NCBI GenBank assembly: GCA_036985755.1
Contig: BTQG01000007.1
Location: 1-46,743, forward strand
Direction: 5' to 3'
DNA length: 46,743 nucleotides
Source: JACZST01 sp036985755
Lineage (GTDB): Bacteria; Actinomycetota; Acidimicrobiia; Spongiisociales; UBA5794
Shown: piece after piece, positions 25,406-34,951 of the stretch
How positions within the stretch are numbered: the stretch's first letter is position 1
Layout: each line of letters begins with the position of its first letter
The notes under the pieces: generated by a model
What the model was told of the DNA's origin: nothing
What the model saw: the letters and a program-made list of their open reading frames with translations, nothing else
Databases searched by the model: none
Translations under genes and position numbers: made by a program

Positions 25406-25411
25406 GATAAT
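25406..25411 (+). promoter_or_regulatory. GATAAT, possible -10 element for fbaB
   Basis: GATAAT lies about 30 nt before the fbaB ATG, leaving a short leader with SD AAGGAG. No convincing -35 element is visible. Confidence 0.35.
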
Positions 25412-25441
25412 CAGGGGTCACAGCTCGAAGGAGATCGGTAG

Positions 25442-26491
25442 ATGGACATCCAGGCCCTTCTGGGCGACGAGGCCGAATCGCTATTGACCTATCAAGCCAA
25501 AGGGATTCCGAAGGAGGACCTGCACCTGCCCGGTCCCGACTTCGTCGACCGCGTCTTTGCTCAATCCGACCGTAACCCACAGGTCATGCGCAACCTCAAC
25601 CAATTGTTCAATACCGGCAGGCTGGCGGGCACCGGTTATCTGTCGATCCTTCCCGTCGACCAGGGCATCGAGCACTCGGGAGCGGCATCGTTCGCCCCGA
25701 ACCCGAAGTATTTCGACCCCGCCAACCTGCTCGAGCTCGCCGTGGCGGGCGAGACGAACGCCGTGGCCACGACGCTCGGCGTGCTCGGGATGACGTCGCG
25801 GAGTTACGCTCACAAGATCCCGTTCATCGTCAAGCTCAACCACAACGAGTTGCTCACCTACCCGGCCAAGTACGACCAGACGATGTTCGCCTCTGCCGAC
25901 CAGGCGTGGGATCTCGGAGCCGCCGGCGTCGGGGCCACGATCTACTTCGGCTCGGATGAGGCGATGCGCCAGCTTCAAGAGGTATCGGAGGCGTTCGCGC
26001 TTGCTCACCAACTCGGCATGTTCACGGTGTTGTGGTGTTATGTCCGCAACCCCGAGTTCACCGTCGACGGTGTGAATTACGAATTGTCCGCCGACCTCAC
26101 CGGGCAGGCCAACCACATGGGGGTCACGATCGAGGCCGACATCATCAAACAGAAGCTGCCTGAGGTCAACGACGGGTACCGCACCGTGGGTTTCGGCCGT
26201 ACCAGCCCCCTCGTGTACGACGAATTGACCAGCGATCACCCCATCGACCTGACACGCTGGCAGGTCGCCAATACGTACATGGGAAGGGCAGGGCTCATCA
26301 ACTCAGGAGGATCGTCCGCCGGCACCGGCGATCTACAGCAGGCGGTGCGCACTGCGGTCATCAACAAGCGGGCGGGTGGCATGGGTCTGATCACGGGACG
26401 CAAGGCTTTCCAACGCCCGATGGAAGAAGGGGTCGAGCTGCTCAACGCCGTGCAGGATGTGTATCTCGACCGCTCGATCACGATTGCCTAG
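25442..26491 (+). CDS. fbaB: Class I fructose-bisphosphate aldolase (DhnA/FbaB type)
   Basis: 349 aa from an ATG with SD AAGGAG. It has SILPVDQGIEHSG at the N-terminal barrel strand, IPFIVKLNHNELL with a candidate Schiff-base or substrate lysine, GVGATIYFGS and WCYVRNPEF, and a final INSGGSSAGTGDL phosphate loop. These fit the DhnA-type Schiff-base aldolases used by many bacteria in gluconeogenesis. The pckA gene follows after 16 bp, probably in one transcript, placing the two opposite ends of the gluconeogenic route under common control. Confidence 0.9.
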   Translation: MDIQALLGDEAESLLTYQAKGIPKEDLHLPGPDFVDRVFAQSDRNPQVMRNLNQLFNTGRLAGTGYLSILPVDQGIEHSGAASFAPNPKYFDPANLLELAVAGETNAVATTLGVLGMTSRSYAHKIPFIVKLNHNELLTYPAKYDQTMFASADQAWDLGAAGVGATIYFGSDEAMRQLQEVSEAFALAHQLGMFTVLWCYVRNPEFTVDGVNYELSADLTGQANHMGVTIEADIIKQKLPEVNDGYRTVGFGRTSPLVYDELTSDHPIDLTRWQVANTYMGRAGLINSGGSSAGTGDLQQAVRTAVINKRAGGMGLITGRKAFQRPMEEGVELLNAVQDVYLDRSITIA

Positions 26492-26507
26492 CTGAGCCAG
26501 GAGAACA

Positions 26508-28028
26508 ATGAGACTCCCCAGAGCCGCCTCGGTGGCGGAGAACCCGTCGCAAGAACAGCTGAGAGCATGGACTCTCGAATACATGCCGAATATCACGGAG
26601 ACCGAATTCGGCAATCTCAACTACAAGGCCGAGGTCAAGGCGCGTCTCGGCGGCTCGACGTTCTTCGTCGATGACGACGAGGAACACAAGCCGTCGATGA
26701 CCCGCGCCGAATATGAGGCTTGGGCCGAAAAACAGGACGCCTACATCGCCGACAAGGACATGGTGCTCATCGAGGGCTATATCGGCCCCGACGCCGAGTT
26801 CCGCACGGCCACCCGCCTGTACATGGAGCGGACCTGTTCGAATATCCCTGCGATGCAGCAACAGCTGTACTTCCCGAGGGACGACGAGTGGGATCCACGA
26901 TTTACCGTGATCTACACCCCGGGGATGGCGGCGCCCGGCAAGCCAGATGACAAGATGATCGCCGTCGACCACGAGAACTACGTGACCAGGGTGTTCGGCT
27001 CCGACTACTTCGGCGAGTCCAAGATGGGCGGGCTCCGCATGTGGAACCACCTCGTATACGAACACGGTGGCCTGGCGCTGCATTCGGGGCTCAAGACCTT
27101 CCCGGATGTCGGCGGCAGTGAGAGGGTCGCCTTGATTCTCGGGCTGTCCGGCACCGGAAAGACCACAACCACCTTCCGCCAGCAGCTGGACTCGCTGCCG
27201 GTGCAGGATGACTTCGTTGCCCTTTTCCCCGGGGGCAAGGTCTACTCCTCGGAGAATGGGTGTTTCGCCAAGACCTACGGATTGGATCCCGACGACGAGC
27301 CGACGATCTATGGGGGGACAACCCGGCCGGATGCATGGCTGGAGAACACGTATGTCGATCCGGACGGAACGGTCGACTTCTTCGATGACTCGGATACCCG
27401 GAATGGCCGATCAACCTTCCCGCTGGCCAACATCCGGCATCGGGATCCGATGGGTCTGCCTCCGGTCGACTACATCCTGCTGTTGAATCGCAACGAGACG
27501 ATCATCCCTGCGGTGGTCAAGCTCAAGCGCGAGCAGATCGGCGCTTACTTCATGCTCGGCGAGACCAAAGGCACCTCGGCGGGAGGCGCCGCCGAGGCAG
27601 GAAAGAGCTTGCGAGTCCCCGGAACCAACCCGTTCTTCTTCACCAACGACGCCTTGCAGGGAAACCGCCTCCTCGAACTGCTCGACACCATGCCCGAGCT
27701 CGAGGTGTACGTCATGTCGACGGGTCGCGTTGGCGGTGGGGAGGATGAACCAGGCTCGAAGAAGGTGAAGATCAGCCACAGCTCGGCGGTGGTGCAGGCC
27801 ATCGTCGAGGGGTCGATCACCTGGAGGGAGGACCCGGATTTCGGGTACCTCATCGCCGCCGAGGTCCCGGGTTTCGATGACCCCGACTTGCTGAGGCCCC
27901 GGCTCCTGTACGAATCTCTCGGGCGCGGCGACGAGTACGACCGGTTGGTCGCTCAGCTCATCGAGGATCGCCGTGAGTATCTGAAGGGGTTCCCCGGCCT
28001 CGACGATTCGATTGTCGGTGCGCTGTGA
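26508..28028 (+). CDS. pckA: Phosphoenolpyruvate carboxykinase, ATP type (divergent)
   Basis: 506 aa. The kinase-1 P-loop is GLSGTGKTTTTF (about residues 211-222). An upstream ESKMGG and an LHSGLKTF stretch carry the Lys and His that bind manganese in ATP-type enzymes. A DD pair (VQDDFVALF) and ENGCFAKTYGL align with the kinase-2 region, and NGRSTFPL holds the active-site Arg. The usual N-terminal RSPKDK motif is not seen, so the substrate pocket is divergent. It makes PEP from oxaloacetate. Many actinobacteria use the unrelated GTP type, so an ATP-type enzyme is notable. It is coupled to fbaB. Confidence 0.82.
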   Translation: MRLPRAASVAENPSQEQLRAWTLEYMPNITETEFGNLNYKAEVKARLGGSTFFVDDDEEHKPSMTRAEYEAWAEKQDAYIADKDMVLIEGYIGPDAEFRTATRLYMERTCSNIPAMQQQLYFPRDDEWDPRFTVIYTPGMAAPGKPDDKMIAVDHENYVTRVFGSDYFGESKMGGLRMWNHLVYEHGGLALHSGLKTFPDVGGSERVALILGLSGTGKTTTTFRQQLDSLPVQDDFVALFPGGKVYSSENGCFAKTYGLDPDDEPTIYGGTTRPDAWLENTYVDPDGTVDFFDDSDTRNGRSTFPLANIRHRDPMGLPPVDYILLLNRNETIIPAVVKLKREQIGAYFMLGETKGTSAGGAAEAGKSLRVPGTNPFFFTNDALQGNRLLELLDTMPELEVYVMSTGRVGGGEDEPGSKKVKISHSSAVVQAIVEGSITWREDPDFGYLIAAEVPGFDDPDLLRPRLLYESLGRGDEYDRLVAQLIEDRREYLKGFPGLDDSIVGAL

Positions 28029-28203
28029 AGCCTTCGACTTCAGGTCGGGTACCGATGGGTGGGTCGTCTCGAAGGAAGTGGAGCTGTTCTCCCGCTGTTG
28101 GCTACGGCCCGATCGGGGCCGGATCGACCCCTATTGGCGGACCCTCTCCGGCGGACTCAGACGATTCCCGTTACGATGCATAGCCTTCAAGCGGATTGCC
28201 GCG

Positions 28204-30702
28204 ATGACCGATAAACCGTCTGTGATGAAAGGTTCACCGGATCTTCCGGAAGCTCTGGATAGGCGCGAGTTCTCGGTTACCCGCAAGGGGTACGACAAGA
28301 AGGAAGTAAAGGCCTTCCTCGCAGAAATCGAGGGTAACTTCCGCGAACTCGAAAAGTGGGCGGAACAAACCAAGTCGCGCCTCGCCGTCGCCGAGGACAA
28401 CGGCTCCAAGGCGAGGGTCGACGAGGCCATGGTCGCGGTTTTCGACGCCAAGGACCGTGTGCTGGAGCGAGCCAGGCTCCAGGCGGAGAAGATCGAAGCC
28501 GACGCCAGGGAGCGGGCCGACGCCATCGAATCTGGCGCCAACGTCCCCGCCGATGCCGACGAAGCCGCAGGTGCTCTCCTTGCCGACGCCGAACGTCGCG
28601 CCGCCGAGATCGTCGCCGACGCAGATCGCAGAGCTGCTGAGGTGACTTCGGTGATTGCAGGCAGCGGGGACACCGTGGCACTCGTCACCGAACGAGACCG
28701 CCTTGCCGGCGAGGTCACACAGCTCACCAACGCGCTCGCCGCCGCCCAGGCCACACCCACCGAACTATCGGAGAACGTCGAGGGGCTCCGACACGAACGC
28801 GATGAGATTCTTGCCCAGATCGAACAGGCCCGCGCCGACCAGGGAGTGGCTGCGGCCGGAGTCATCGCGGAGGCACAGGAAGAAGCGCGCCGCATGATCG
28901 AGGCCGCGCAGGCGACAACCACGCCGGTCACCGAAGTATCGATCCTCGACGCGGCAAGGGCCGAGGCCGACCGTTTGATCCAGGACGCCCGGGGAGAGGC
29001 CGCCACGTTGGTGCAGAAGGCCACGAGGAACGTCGAGGAATCCGAGGTGCTCAAGGCCGGTCTCTCCGAGCGCGTTGCCCTGCTCGATGCCCCAGGGGCG
29101 GCGGGAGCCAATCTGGCCGAGCAGTTGCAGGTATCGGCGCAGAGCAAGGCCGATGAAGTCGTGCAGAACGCTGAGGCCACCGCTTCGGGCATTCGCGACG
29201 AGGCGAACCGGGCACGCGAGCAGGCCGATCTCGACCGGCTGGAAGCGGCGAGGAAAGCGTCGGCCGCCCAGCGCCAGGCCGACGAGCTAGTGGCGGACGC
29301 CGAGGAACGGGTCCAGGCGATCCTCGCCGGGATCAAGGAGCAAAGCGAGGAGGCCCGCCGGGAGGCTGAGGAGGATGTGACTCGGTACTCCGAGAAGCTC
29401 CATGCCGAAGCCGACGCGGCACTGTCCAGTGCCGAGAAGGTAGCCGCCGAGCGCAGCAAGGACCTCGATCAGCTGGCCGCGGAGCTGCAACAGCGAGAAG
29501 CCGACATCGTTGCCACCGAAGAGAGGACCGGCTCCGATCTCGTTGATGCCAACGCCGCGCTCGCTCGTCTCCGATCCCAGGCAGAGCAGCTGGAAGCGCG
29601 GTTGGGAGAGCAGCGCGAGCTGGGTGATCAGGTACGAGCCGAAGCCGAGCAGGCCGCGGCCCGGATTCGCGCAGAAGCCGAGTCGCACGGCGAGCGGGTC
29701 GCCGATGCGACGGACGCGCCGGTGCGGGTCGCCGAAGCCCAGGCAGATGAGATCGTGGCCGACGCCCGCCGCCTTCACGATGAGGCCGAATCCGTTCGCA
29801 AAGCCGCAGCGGAGCAATCGGACAAGGCGAGGGATGAGGCGCTTCTGATTCGAGCGAAGGCCGACGAGGACGCCGAAGCTACCAGAGGGGAGGCGGAAGC
29901 GGTTCGACGGCGAGCAGATCTCTATGTCGCCTCCACCGTCGAGGAAGCCAACGAGGCTCTCAACTCGATGGCGGGCGAGGTGGTCGAGCAGATCGAATAC
30001 CGCCTCTCCGAGGCCGCGGAAGCCGAGCAGCGTGCGGCAAAGACGCTCACCGATGCCGAGTCATCGGTCGAAATGGCGCAAGACCGCGAGGCATCGCTTG
30101 CCGAAGGCGCCGCCAAAGCCGAGCAGCGGATCGAGGCTGTCGACAACATCGTCAAGCAGGCAGAGGAAACGCTGAAAGACGCCTACCAGCAGGGTGAGCG
30201 GATGCGATCCGACGTCGCCACCGAGTCGCAGCGCATTACCGAAGAAGCTAGGACCGAAGCGGATGTCATGCGGGCGGCCGCTGCCGAGGCCGCCGAGGTC
30301 GCCGAAAAGCAGCAGGCAGACGCCAACGAAACGCGCAAGGCCGCCGACCAGGAGGCCGCGGAGCTGGAGGGACGGCGAGCCGAGCTGGACCGGATAGCAG
30401 TCGACCAAAAGGTCGCCTCTGACAAGCTGGCACAGCGCATCGTTGAGATGGAGGCCGCCGAACAGGACGACGAGGAGCTTCCCAACGACGAGGAACTTCC
30501 CGCCGAGGACGAAGATGACGATGTGGATGACGAGGAAAGCACGCCCCCTGTCTCCGATGACGACGACGACGACGACGACGACAGGGTGGGGGGGCGCACC
30601 CGCTACGAACGCAAGTCGGCCAAGTTGCCCAGCATGGGCGCGGAAGCCTCAAAGGTCGTTGGCTCTCTCGAAGGCTTCAGGAAGAGCCTTCGCGGGGCCT
30701 AA
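28204..30702 (+). CDS. Long coiled-coil protein with N-terminal DivIVA domain and acidic tail
   Basis: 832 aa from the ATG at 28204, or MKGSPDLPEAL seven codons later; the frame upstream is not protein-like. Residues about 20-50 (EFSVTRKGYDKKEVKAFL) match the DivIVA lipid-binding head. Residues about 55-740 are almost uninterrupted Ala/Glu/Arg/Asp-rich coiled coil with recurring ADAERRAAEIVADAD-like units. The tail is acidic, with nine consecutive Asp, and ends in a basic patch and EGFRKSLRGA. The layout recalls actinobacterial polar or filament scaffolds such as DivIVA/Wag31 and Scy, so I infer a role in polar growth or cell shape. The gene after it starts 8 bp on. Confidence 0.8.
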   Translation: MTDKPSVMKGSPDLPEALDRREFSVTRKGYDKKEVKAFLAEIEGNFRELEKWAEQTKSRLAVAEDNGSKARVDEAMVAVFDAKDRVLERARLQAEKIEADARERADAIESGANVPADADEAAGALLADAERRAAEIVADADRRAAEVTSVIAGSGDTVALVTERDRLAGEVTQLTNALAAAQATPTELSENVEGLRHERDEILAQIEQARADQGVAAAGVIAEAQEEARRMIEAAQATTTPVTEVSILDAARAEADRLIQDARGEAATLVQKATRNVEESEVLKAGLSERVALLDAPGAAGANLAEQLQVSAQSKADEVVQNAEATASGIRDEANRAREQADLDRLEAARKASAAQRQADELVADAEERVQAILAGIKEQSEEARREAEEDVTRYSEKLHAEADAALSSAEKVAAERSKDLDQLAAELQQREADIVATEERTGSDLVDANAALARLRSQAEQLEARLGEQRELGDQVRAEAEQAAARIRAEAESHGERVADATDAPVRVAEAQADEIVADARRLHDEAESVRKAAAEQSDKARDEALLIRAKADEDAEATRGEAEAVRRRADLYVASTVEEANEALNSMAGEVVEQIEYRLSEAAEAEQRAAKTLTDAESSVEMAQDREASLAEGAAKAEQRIEAVDNIVKQAEETLKDAYQQGERMRSDVATESQRITEEARTEADVMRAAAAEAAEVAEKQQADANETRKAADQEAAELEGRRAELDRIAVDQKVASDKLAQRIVEMEAAEQDDEELPNDEELPAEDEDDDVDDEESTPPVSDDDDDDDDDRVGGRTRYERKSAKLPSMGAEASKVVGSLEGFRKSLRGA
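30552..30583. repeat. GAC trinucleotide run encoding poly-Asp
   Basis: A near-perfect run of GAC/GAT codons inside the coiled-coil gene encodes the nine-Asp stretch. Slippage here would change tail charge without breaking the frame. Confidence 0.8.
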
Positions 30703-30710
30703 CAGCCGAC

Positions 30711-31709
30711 ATGCGCATCGTCGTCACCCGTAGGCCACCGGGGGACGCGCTGGACATGCTCAGTTCTGTGGGCCAGGTATGGCTGTGGAAAGAGGACACA
30801 GCCATCCCGCGACAGGTGCTCGAGGAGCAGGTGCCGCGGGCCAACGCGCTGTACACGATGCTCAACGATCGTATCGATCGCGCCCTGATCGATACCGCCA
30901 AACGTCTCGTCGTCATCTCCAACATGGCGGTCGGCGTCGATAACATCGACCTGGAGGTCTGTCGCGACCGGGGCATCCCAGTCGGACACACGCCGGACGT
31001 CCTCACCGAGACCACGGCCGACACCGCCTTCGGTCTCATGATCGCTGCCGCTCGACGATTCCGGGGCGGTCTCGAGTATGTGAGGCGGGGAAAATGGGAC
31101 GAGTGGGAACCCAGGCTGTTGCTGGGCCACGACGTGCATGGCAGCACACTCGGCCTCATCGGCTTTGGCCGCATCGGCAGGGCACTGGCGCGCAGGGCGA
31201 GTGGGTTCCGGATGAATGTGCTCTATGCCGCTCGCCATCGTCAGGCGCTGGCTGAAGCGGATCTCGGGTCACACTATGTCACGCTTCCCGAGCTGCTTCG
31301 CGAGTCGGATCATGTCATCGTTGCGGTGCCCCTCACCGAGGAAACCAGGGGGATGATCGACGCCGCGGCACTGCGGGCGATGAAACACACGGCAACCCTC
31401 GTCAACATCGCCCGCGGGCCCATCGTCGACAGCGAAGCGCTGATCATCGCCCTGCGAACCGGCGAGATCGCTGCAGCGGGCATCGATGTCATCGATCCGG
31501 AGCCACCTCCACCCGATCACACGCTGCTTCACCTCGAGAACTGCTTCGTGATCCCGCATCTCGGTTCCTCGACGGAACGGACGAGGGCGGCGATGGCCGA
31601 GCTGGCGGCACAGAATGTGATCGCCGGTCTTCGTGGTGAGCCGCTACCCGCCGAGGTCCCGCCGCTGAGCTCAGGCGGGGTGGGGAACCACCGCTCGCTC
31701 GCCGGCTAG
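30711..31709 (+). CDS. D-isomer-specific 2-hydroxyacid dehydrogenase (glyoxylate/hydroxypyruvate reductase-like)
   Basis: 332 aa. The NAD(P) fold has LGLIGFGRIGRALARRA. The catalytic triad is visible: Arg in VNIARGPIVD, Glu in DVIDPEPPP and His in VIPHLGSST. The early segment MAVGVDNIDLEVCRDRGIPVGHTPDVLTETTADTAF is typical of glyoxylate and hydroxypyruvate reductases. It would reduce a 2-oxoacid to the D-hydroxyacid, the reverse of what glcDEF does to glycolate elsewhere in this window. It begins 8 bp after the coiled-coil gene and may be co-transcribed. Confidence 0.9.
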   Translation: MRIVVTRRPPGDALDMLSSVGQVWLWKEDTAIPRQVLEEQVPRANALYTMLNDRIDRALIDTAKRLVVISNMAVGVDNIDLEVCRDRGIPVGHTPDVLTETTADTAFGLMIAAARRFRGGLEYVRRGKWDEWEPRLLLGHDVHGSTLGLIGFGRIGRALARRASGFRMNVLYAARHRQALAEADLGSHYVTLPELLRESDHVIVAVPLTEETRGMIDAAALRAMKHTATLVNIARGPIVDSEALIIALRTGEIAAAGIDVIDPEPPPPDHTLLHLENCFVIPHLGSSTERTRAAMAELAAQNVIAGLRGEPLPAEVPPLSSGGVGNHRSLAG

Positions 31710-31788
31710 CTGCGACAAAAAGACCCTCTCGCATCCGGAGACCCAAACCGAGATCAAACTCAAGGATGCTTGACCGGGAAGCCCGCGG

Positions 31789-32028
31789 TCAAGGCTGGTC
31801 GGGCAGCCTCTGAATCAGCCAACGGACGAGGATCCACATCCCCGCCCAGACACCGGCCGCCAGGATGACAAGCATCAAGATCGCAAGGGCGGCACTCAGT
31901 TGCTCGCTCGAGACGGCGTCGGTTGAGAAGACATACAACACGAATGCGATCGCGGCGAGCAGTCCAGACAGGGGAGGAATCGCGACCCTTTTGTCCGAGC
32001 GCCACACCGTGATCCAGTTTTGGAACAT
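31789..32028 (-). CDS. Small two-helix membrane protein
   Basis: 79 aa. It starts MFQNWITVWRSDKR, then has two membrane helices, about 18-36 and 43-70, with a short polar loop between. No family is recognised. It begins 8 bp after the stop of the pepP-type gene on the same strand and is probably its operon partner. Confidence 0.6.
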   Translation of the reverse strand: MFQNWITVWRSDKRVAIPPLSGLLAAIAFVLYVFSTDAVSSEQLSAALAILMLVILAAGVWAGMWILVRWLIQRLPDQP

Positions 32029-32036
32029 TCCTCAGC

Positions 32037-33479
32037 TCATTCCTTGTCGGGAACCGTCGGTCGCTCGCCGGCTAGCGCTTCGATCTCGTCGGGGTCGACA
32101 GGCACAGCCCCCGACAGATTCTCCACACCGCCCTCGGTGACGAGCATGTCATCCTCGATGCGAACACCGATGCCGAGGAACTGTTCGGGCACCGTATGCG
32201 AAATGGCAGCTGCCGCCTCCTTGCGCTCGGCGATGATGGACCTGGCTTCGGCTGCGCCCTCGAGATAGGCGAGGTCCCGCTCCTCGTCGGCGTCGAAGGG
32301 CTCGTTGTGCAACTCGATGGTGGTCTTGTCTCTCGCCACGTAGATGCCGGGCTCGACGGTGAACGCCATCCCCGGCTCGAGGGGGCGTCCCCTGCCTTCG
32401 ACTCGATAGGCCCCGGGGTCGTGAACGTCCATACCCAGCCAGTGGCCCGTTCCGTGAAAGAAGAACTCGCGATACCACCCGTAACCAATGGCATCGTCGA
32501 CCGGGCCCGGTAGCAAACCGAGATCGACCATCCCCGCGGTGAGGGTCCTCACCGCGATGTCGTGCATGTCGGAGTACGGCAACCCCGGCTTGCAGGCGGC
32601 GATCACGTCCTCCTGGGCGGCGAGGACGATGTCGTAGACCGCGCGCTGTGGCGGGCTGAACGTCCCATTGACCGGGAAGGTGCGGGTGACGTCGGCAGAG
32701 AGGTGACCGATCTCGGCGGCCGCATCGACGAGGAGCAGATCCCCGTCCGCCATCTCACGATCATTCTCCGTGTAGTGGAGGATGCAGGCGTTGTCACCGG
32801 ATGCGACGATCGAGGGGTACCCCTCGCGTATCGCCCCGTGCGATCGGAAGGAGAACTCCATAGCGCTCTGCACGTCGTGTTCAGAGAGACCCGGCTCTGC
32901 GAAGCGGATCGCTTCTGCATGGCCTTCGGCCGAGACCCGGCAGGCTTCGCGCAGGGCGGCGATCTCGTCCTTGCTCTTGATCAGTCGCATCTCGCCGAGC
33001 ACGGCGGAGGCGTCGCGGATAGCGGTGGGGACCGTGTCACCGGTTCGCAGGTGGTAGCCGCGGGCCTGGCGGGCGGCAGTGAGCACCGTGTCATCGATGG
33101 ATCTGCCGAGGCTGTACCAGACCGCCTCCCTCCCCCGGAATCGGTCGCGCAACACCTTCGCCAATTCGTCGATGGGATAGGCGGCGTCGGCGCCGTAGTC
33201 GGAGATGGCTCCGTCGACTCCCGCTCGCAGCCCGTTCCATGCCTCCATTTCCCGATCCCTTGGTCGAACGAACAAGACGTACCGGTCCTTGTGGGCCGGA
33301 TCGAACAGCGCCACTGCGTCGGGCTCGGGAAAGCCGGTCAGGAAGAAGAAGTCGGAGGACTGGCGAAACGGGTGGTGAACATCGTCGTTCCTCGCCGTCT
33401 CGTTACCACCGGGCACGACGGCGATGTCGTGCCCGATGCGATCCATGAACTCCCGGCGGCGTTGACTGAAGCGATCCAT
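32037..33479 (-). CDS. pepP: Xaa-Pro aminopeptidase (aminopeptidase P)
   Basis: 480 aa from the ATG at 33479; the family N-terminus MDRFSQRRREFMDRIG begins there. An AMP-N-type domain (about 1-165) has SSDFFFLTGFPEPDAVAL. The creatinase-fold domain carries the five metal ligands: Asp in LVDAAAEIGHLSADVTRTF (two Asp), His in HGTGHWLGMDVHD, Glu in VEPGIYV and Glu in VRIEDDML. It removes an N-terminal residue before proline and needs two metal ions. It is transcribed with a small membrane protein downstream. No leaderless-type element was found before the start. Confidence 0.93.
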   Translation of the reverse strand: MDRFSQRRREFMDRIGHDIAVVPGGNETARNDDVHHPFRQSSDFFFLTGFPEPDAVALFDPAHKDRYVLFVRPRDREMEAWNGLRAGVDGAISDYGADAAYPIDELAKVLRDRFRGREAVWYSLGRSIDDTVLTAARQARGYHLRTGDTVPTAIRDASAVLGEMRLIKSKDEIAALREACRVSAEGHAEAIRFAEPGLSEHDVQSAMEFSFRSHGAIREGYPSIVASGDNACILHYTENDREMADGDLLLVDAAAEIGHLSADVTRTFPVNGTFSPPQRAVYDIVLAAQEDVIAACKPGLPYSDMHDIAVRTLTAGMVDLGLLPGPVDDAIGYGWYREFFFHGTGHWLGMDVHDPGAYRVEGRGRPLEPGMAFTVEPGIYVARDKTTIELHNEPFDADEERDLAYLEGAAEARSIIAERKEAAAAISHTVPEQFLGIGVRIEDDMLVTEGGVENLSGAVPVDPDEIEALAGERPTVPDKE

Positions 33480-33582
33480 GGGTCTGAGTCTCCAGGGGAT
33501 TCGCGACAATCGCAAGTCGGCCCGGTCGAAGAGCCACGCCCGTCGCCTTCAAGTCGGGGTGGGCGCCGGCCGTGAGCCCCGG

Positions 33583-34944
33583 TCAGATCTGACCGGTGGC
33601 CGTCGCCTCGGCGACCTGCTCGCGATACGCAGGGTCGCCGTACCGGTCGGGATGGAGCGCTGCTGCGTAATCGGGGAGCCCGGCCCCGGTGGCGTACGCC
33701 GCGATGAGTTCCCCCACCACCGGCGCCGCCATGATCCCGAAGCCCGAGAGAGCCCCACACACATAGGAGCCCCTCGGCCCAACCGGGCCGATCAGCGGCA
33801 GATTGTCCGTGGTCCTGGTGTAGTAGCCGCCGTCGACGACGCACTGCGGTGGGTCCTCGAGGTAGGCGGCGAGCGCGGGGACCATCGTTGCCAGGCCGCG
33901 CAGCACGGTGTCGGCGTACAAGGGATCGGTCGGCAGCGGCCATACCGGCTGTCGCACGTCCCTGGAGTACGCCCAGAGGCCGAGTACCCATTGCGAGTCG
34001 ACTCCGCCCTCCGGCCGGCAGTGGCATCCCGCAGGCATTTCTGCCAGCAGATCGGTGCGCCCCTGCTCGATGCACAGGGCGCGCTCCTCGTCGCTCAGGT
34101 TGAGCCGCTGAGGGTCGGTCCAGATGAGCATCGGGGCGTCTCGTTGGATCGCTCCAAGGGAGTCCCTGAACGCCACCTTCAGGTGCACCTCGTTGTACAG
34201 CGGCAGGTCGACGGCGATCATGGCGGCGATACGCTGGGCCATGGGCCCTGCGGCGTTGATGAAGACGTCGGTGGCGATGCGAGCCTCGTTGTCAAAGCGC
34301 ACACCGGTGACTCGATCCTTGTCCACATCCACTGCGACGACCCGGTCTCGGCGGAGAGCGAGTCCCTGCTCTCTCGCCCGATCCAGCATCCAGGCTCCGA
34401 GCTGCTGGGCGCTGAACCAGCCTGCCCTGCGAACATGGGTCGCAGCCCTGGCCGCGTTGGTGAGGTATGGGAATTGTTCTCTCAGGGGCTCAGAGGCGGC
34501 GAACACATCGGCACCGTCGAGGTGGCCTGCCCATCCCTCAGGCTGTGGGGTCGGGTATGACGGGTCATCGCTCCGCCCCCGGTGGACGCGAACCGACCCG
34601 GCTCCGGCGTCTGAGATCCGAGCGGCTGCGATGACCAGCTGATCCGTAGCCCCACCGGTGACATAGAGGTAGCCGCGCCGGCCCAGATTGAAGGCGTTGC
34701 CGCTCTCCTCAGACAGGGTTTCGAGAAGATCGATCGACCGACCCATGAACGACACCATCGAAGGGTCAGGCCACCAGTTCCGGTAGCACTCGGTGGACTT
34801 GTCGCTGGTGAGGGTCAGCGGAGGGCGCGGGTCGCAGAGAACCACGTCGCTCATCCCCTGCTGGACCGCCAGGAAGTAGGCGGTGGCGACACCGGCGATG
34901 CCCGCACCACAGATGACCGCTCCGGCCGTCGTCGCTGCTGCCAT
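33583..34944 (-). CDS. FAD-dependent amine/sarcosine oxidase family protein (DAO fold)
   Basis: 453 aa. The N-terminal FAD motif AVICGAGIAGVATAYFLA is followed by LCDPRPPLTLTSDKSTECYRNWW, a stretch seen in glycine, sarcosine and dimethylglycine oxidases. VFINAAGPMAQRIAAM is the usual middle motif, and the C-terminal YYTRTTDNLPLIGPVGPRGSYVCGALSGFGIM closes the FAD site. The substrate is probably a secondary or N-methylated amino acid. No folate-binding GcvT-like domain is present, so released formaldehyde would not be captured by this protein. The ATG at 34944 has TACGCT 7 nt upstream. Confidence 0.85.
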   Translation of the reverse strand: MAAATTAGAVICGAGIAGVATAYFLAVQQGMSDVVLCDPRPPLTLTSDKSTECYRNWWPDPSMVSFMGRSIDLLETLSEESGNAFNLGRRGYLYVTGGATDQLVIAAARISDAGAGSVRVHRGRSDDPSYPTPQPEGWAGHLDGADVFAASEPLREQFPYLTNAARAATHVRRAGWFSAQQLGAWMLDRAREQGLALRRDRVVAVDVDKDRVTGVRFDNEARIATDVFINAAGPMAQRIAAMIAVDLPLYNEVHLKVAFRDSLGAIQRDAPMLIWTDPQRLNLSDEERALCIEQGRTDLLAEMPAGCHCRPEGGVDSQWVLGLWAYSRDVRQPVWPLPTDPLYADTVLRGLATMVPALAAYLEDPPQCVVDGGYYTRTTDNLPLIGPVGPRGSYVCGALSGFGIMAAPVVGELIAAYATGAGLPDYAAALHPDRYGDPAYREQVAEATATGQI

Positions 34945-34951
34945 TCCGTTG

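Noticed and set aside
26508..28028. Catalytically dead PEP carboxykinase
   Set aside because: At first the kinase-2 Asp pair seemed missing, but VQDDF aligns with it with a one-residue shift, so the metal site looks complete.
28131..29459. 442-aa minus-strand frame opposite the coiled-coil gene
   Set aside because: Its Ser/Ala-rich repetitive sequence is the reverse reading of Ala/Glu/Arg coiled-coil codons; no domain is visible.
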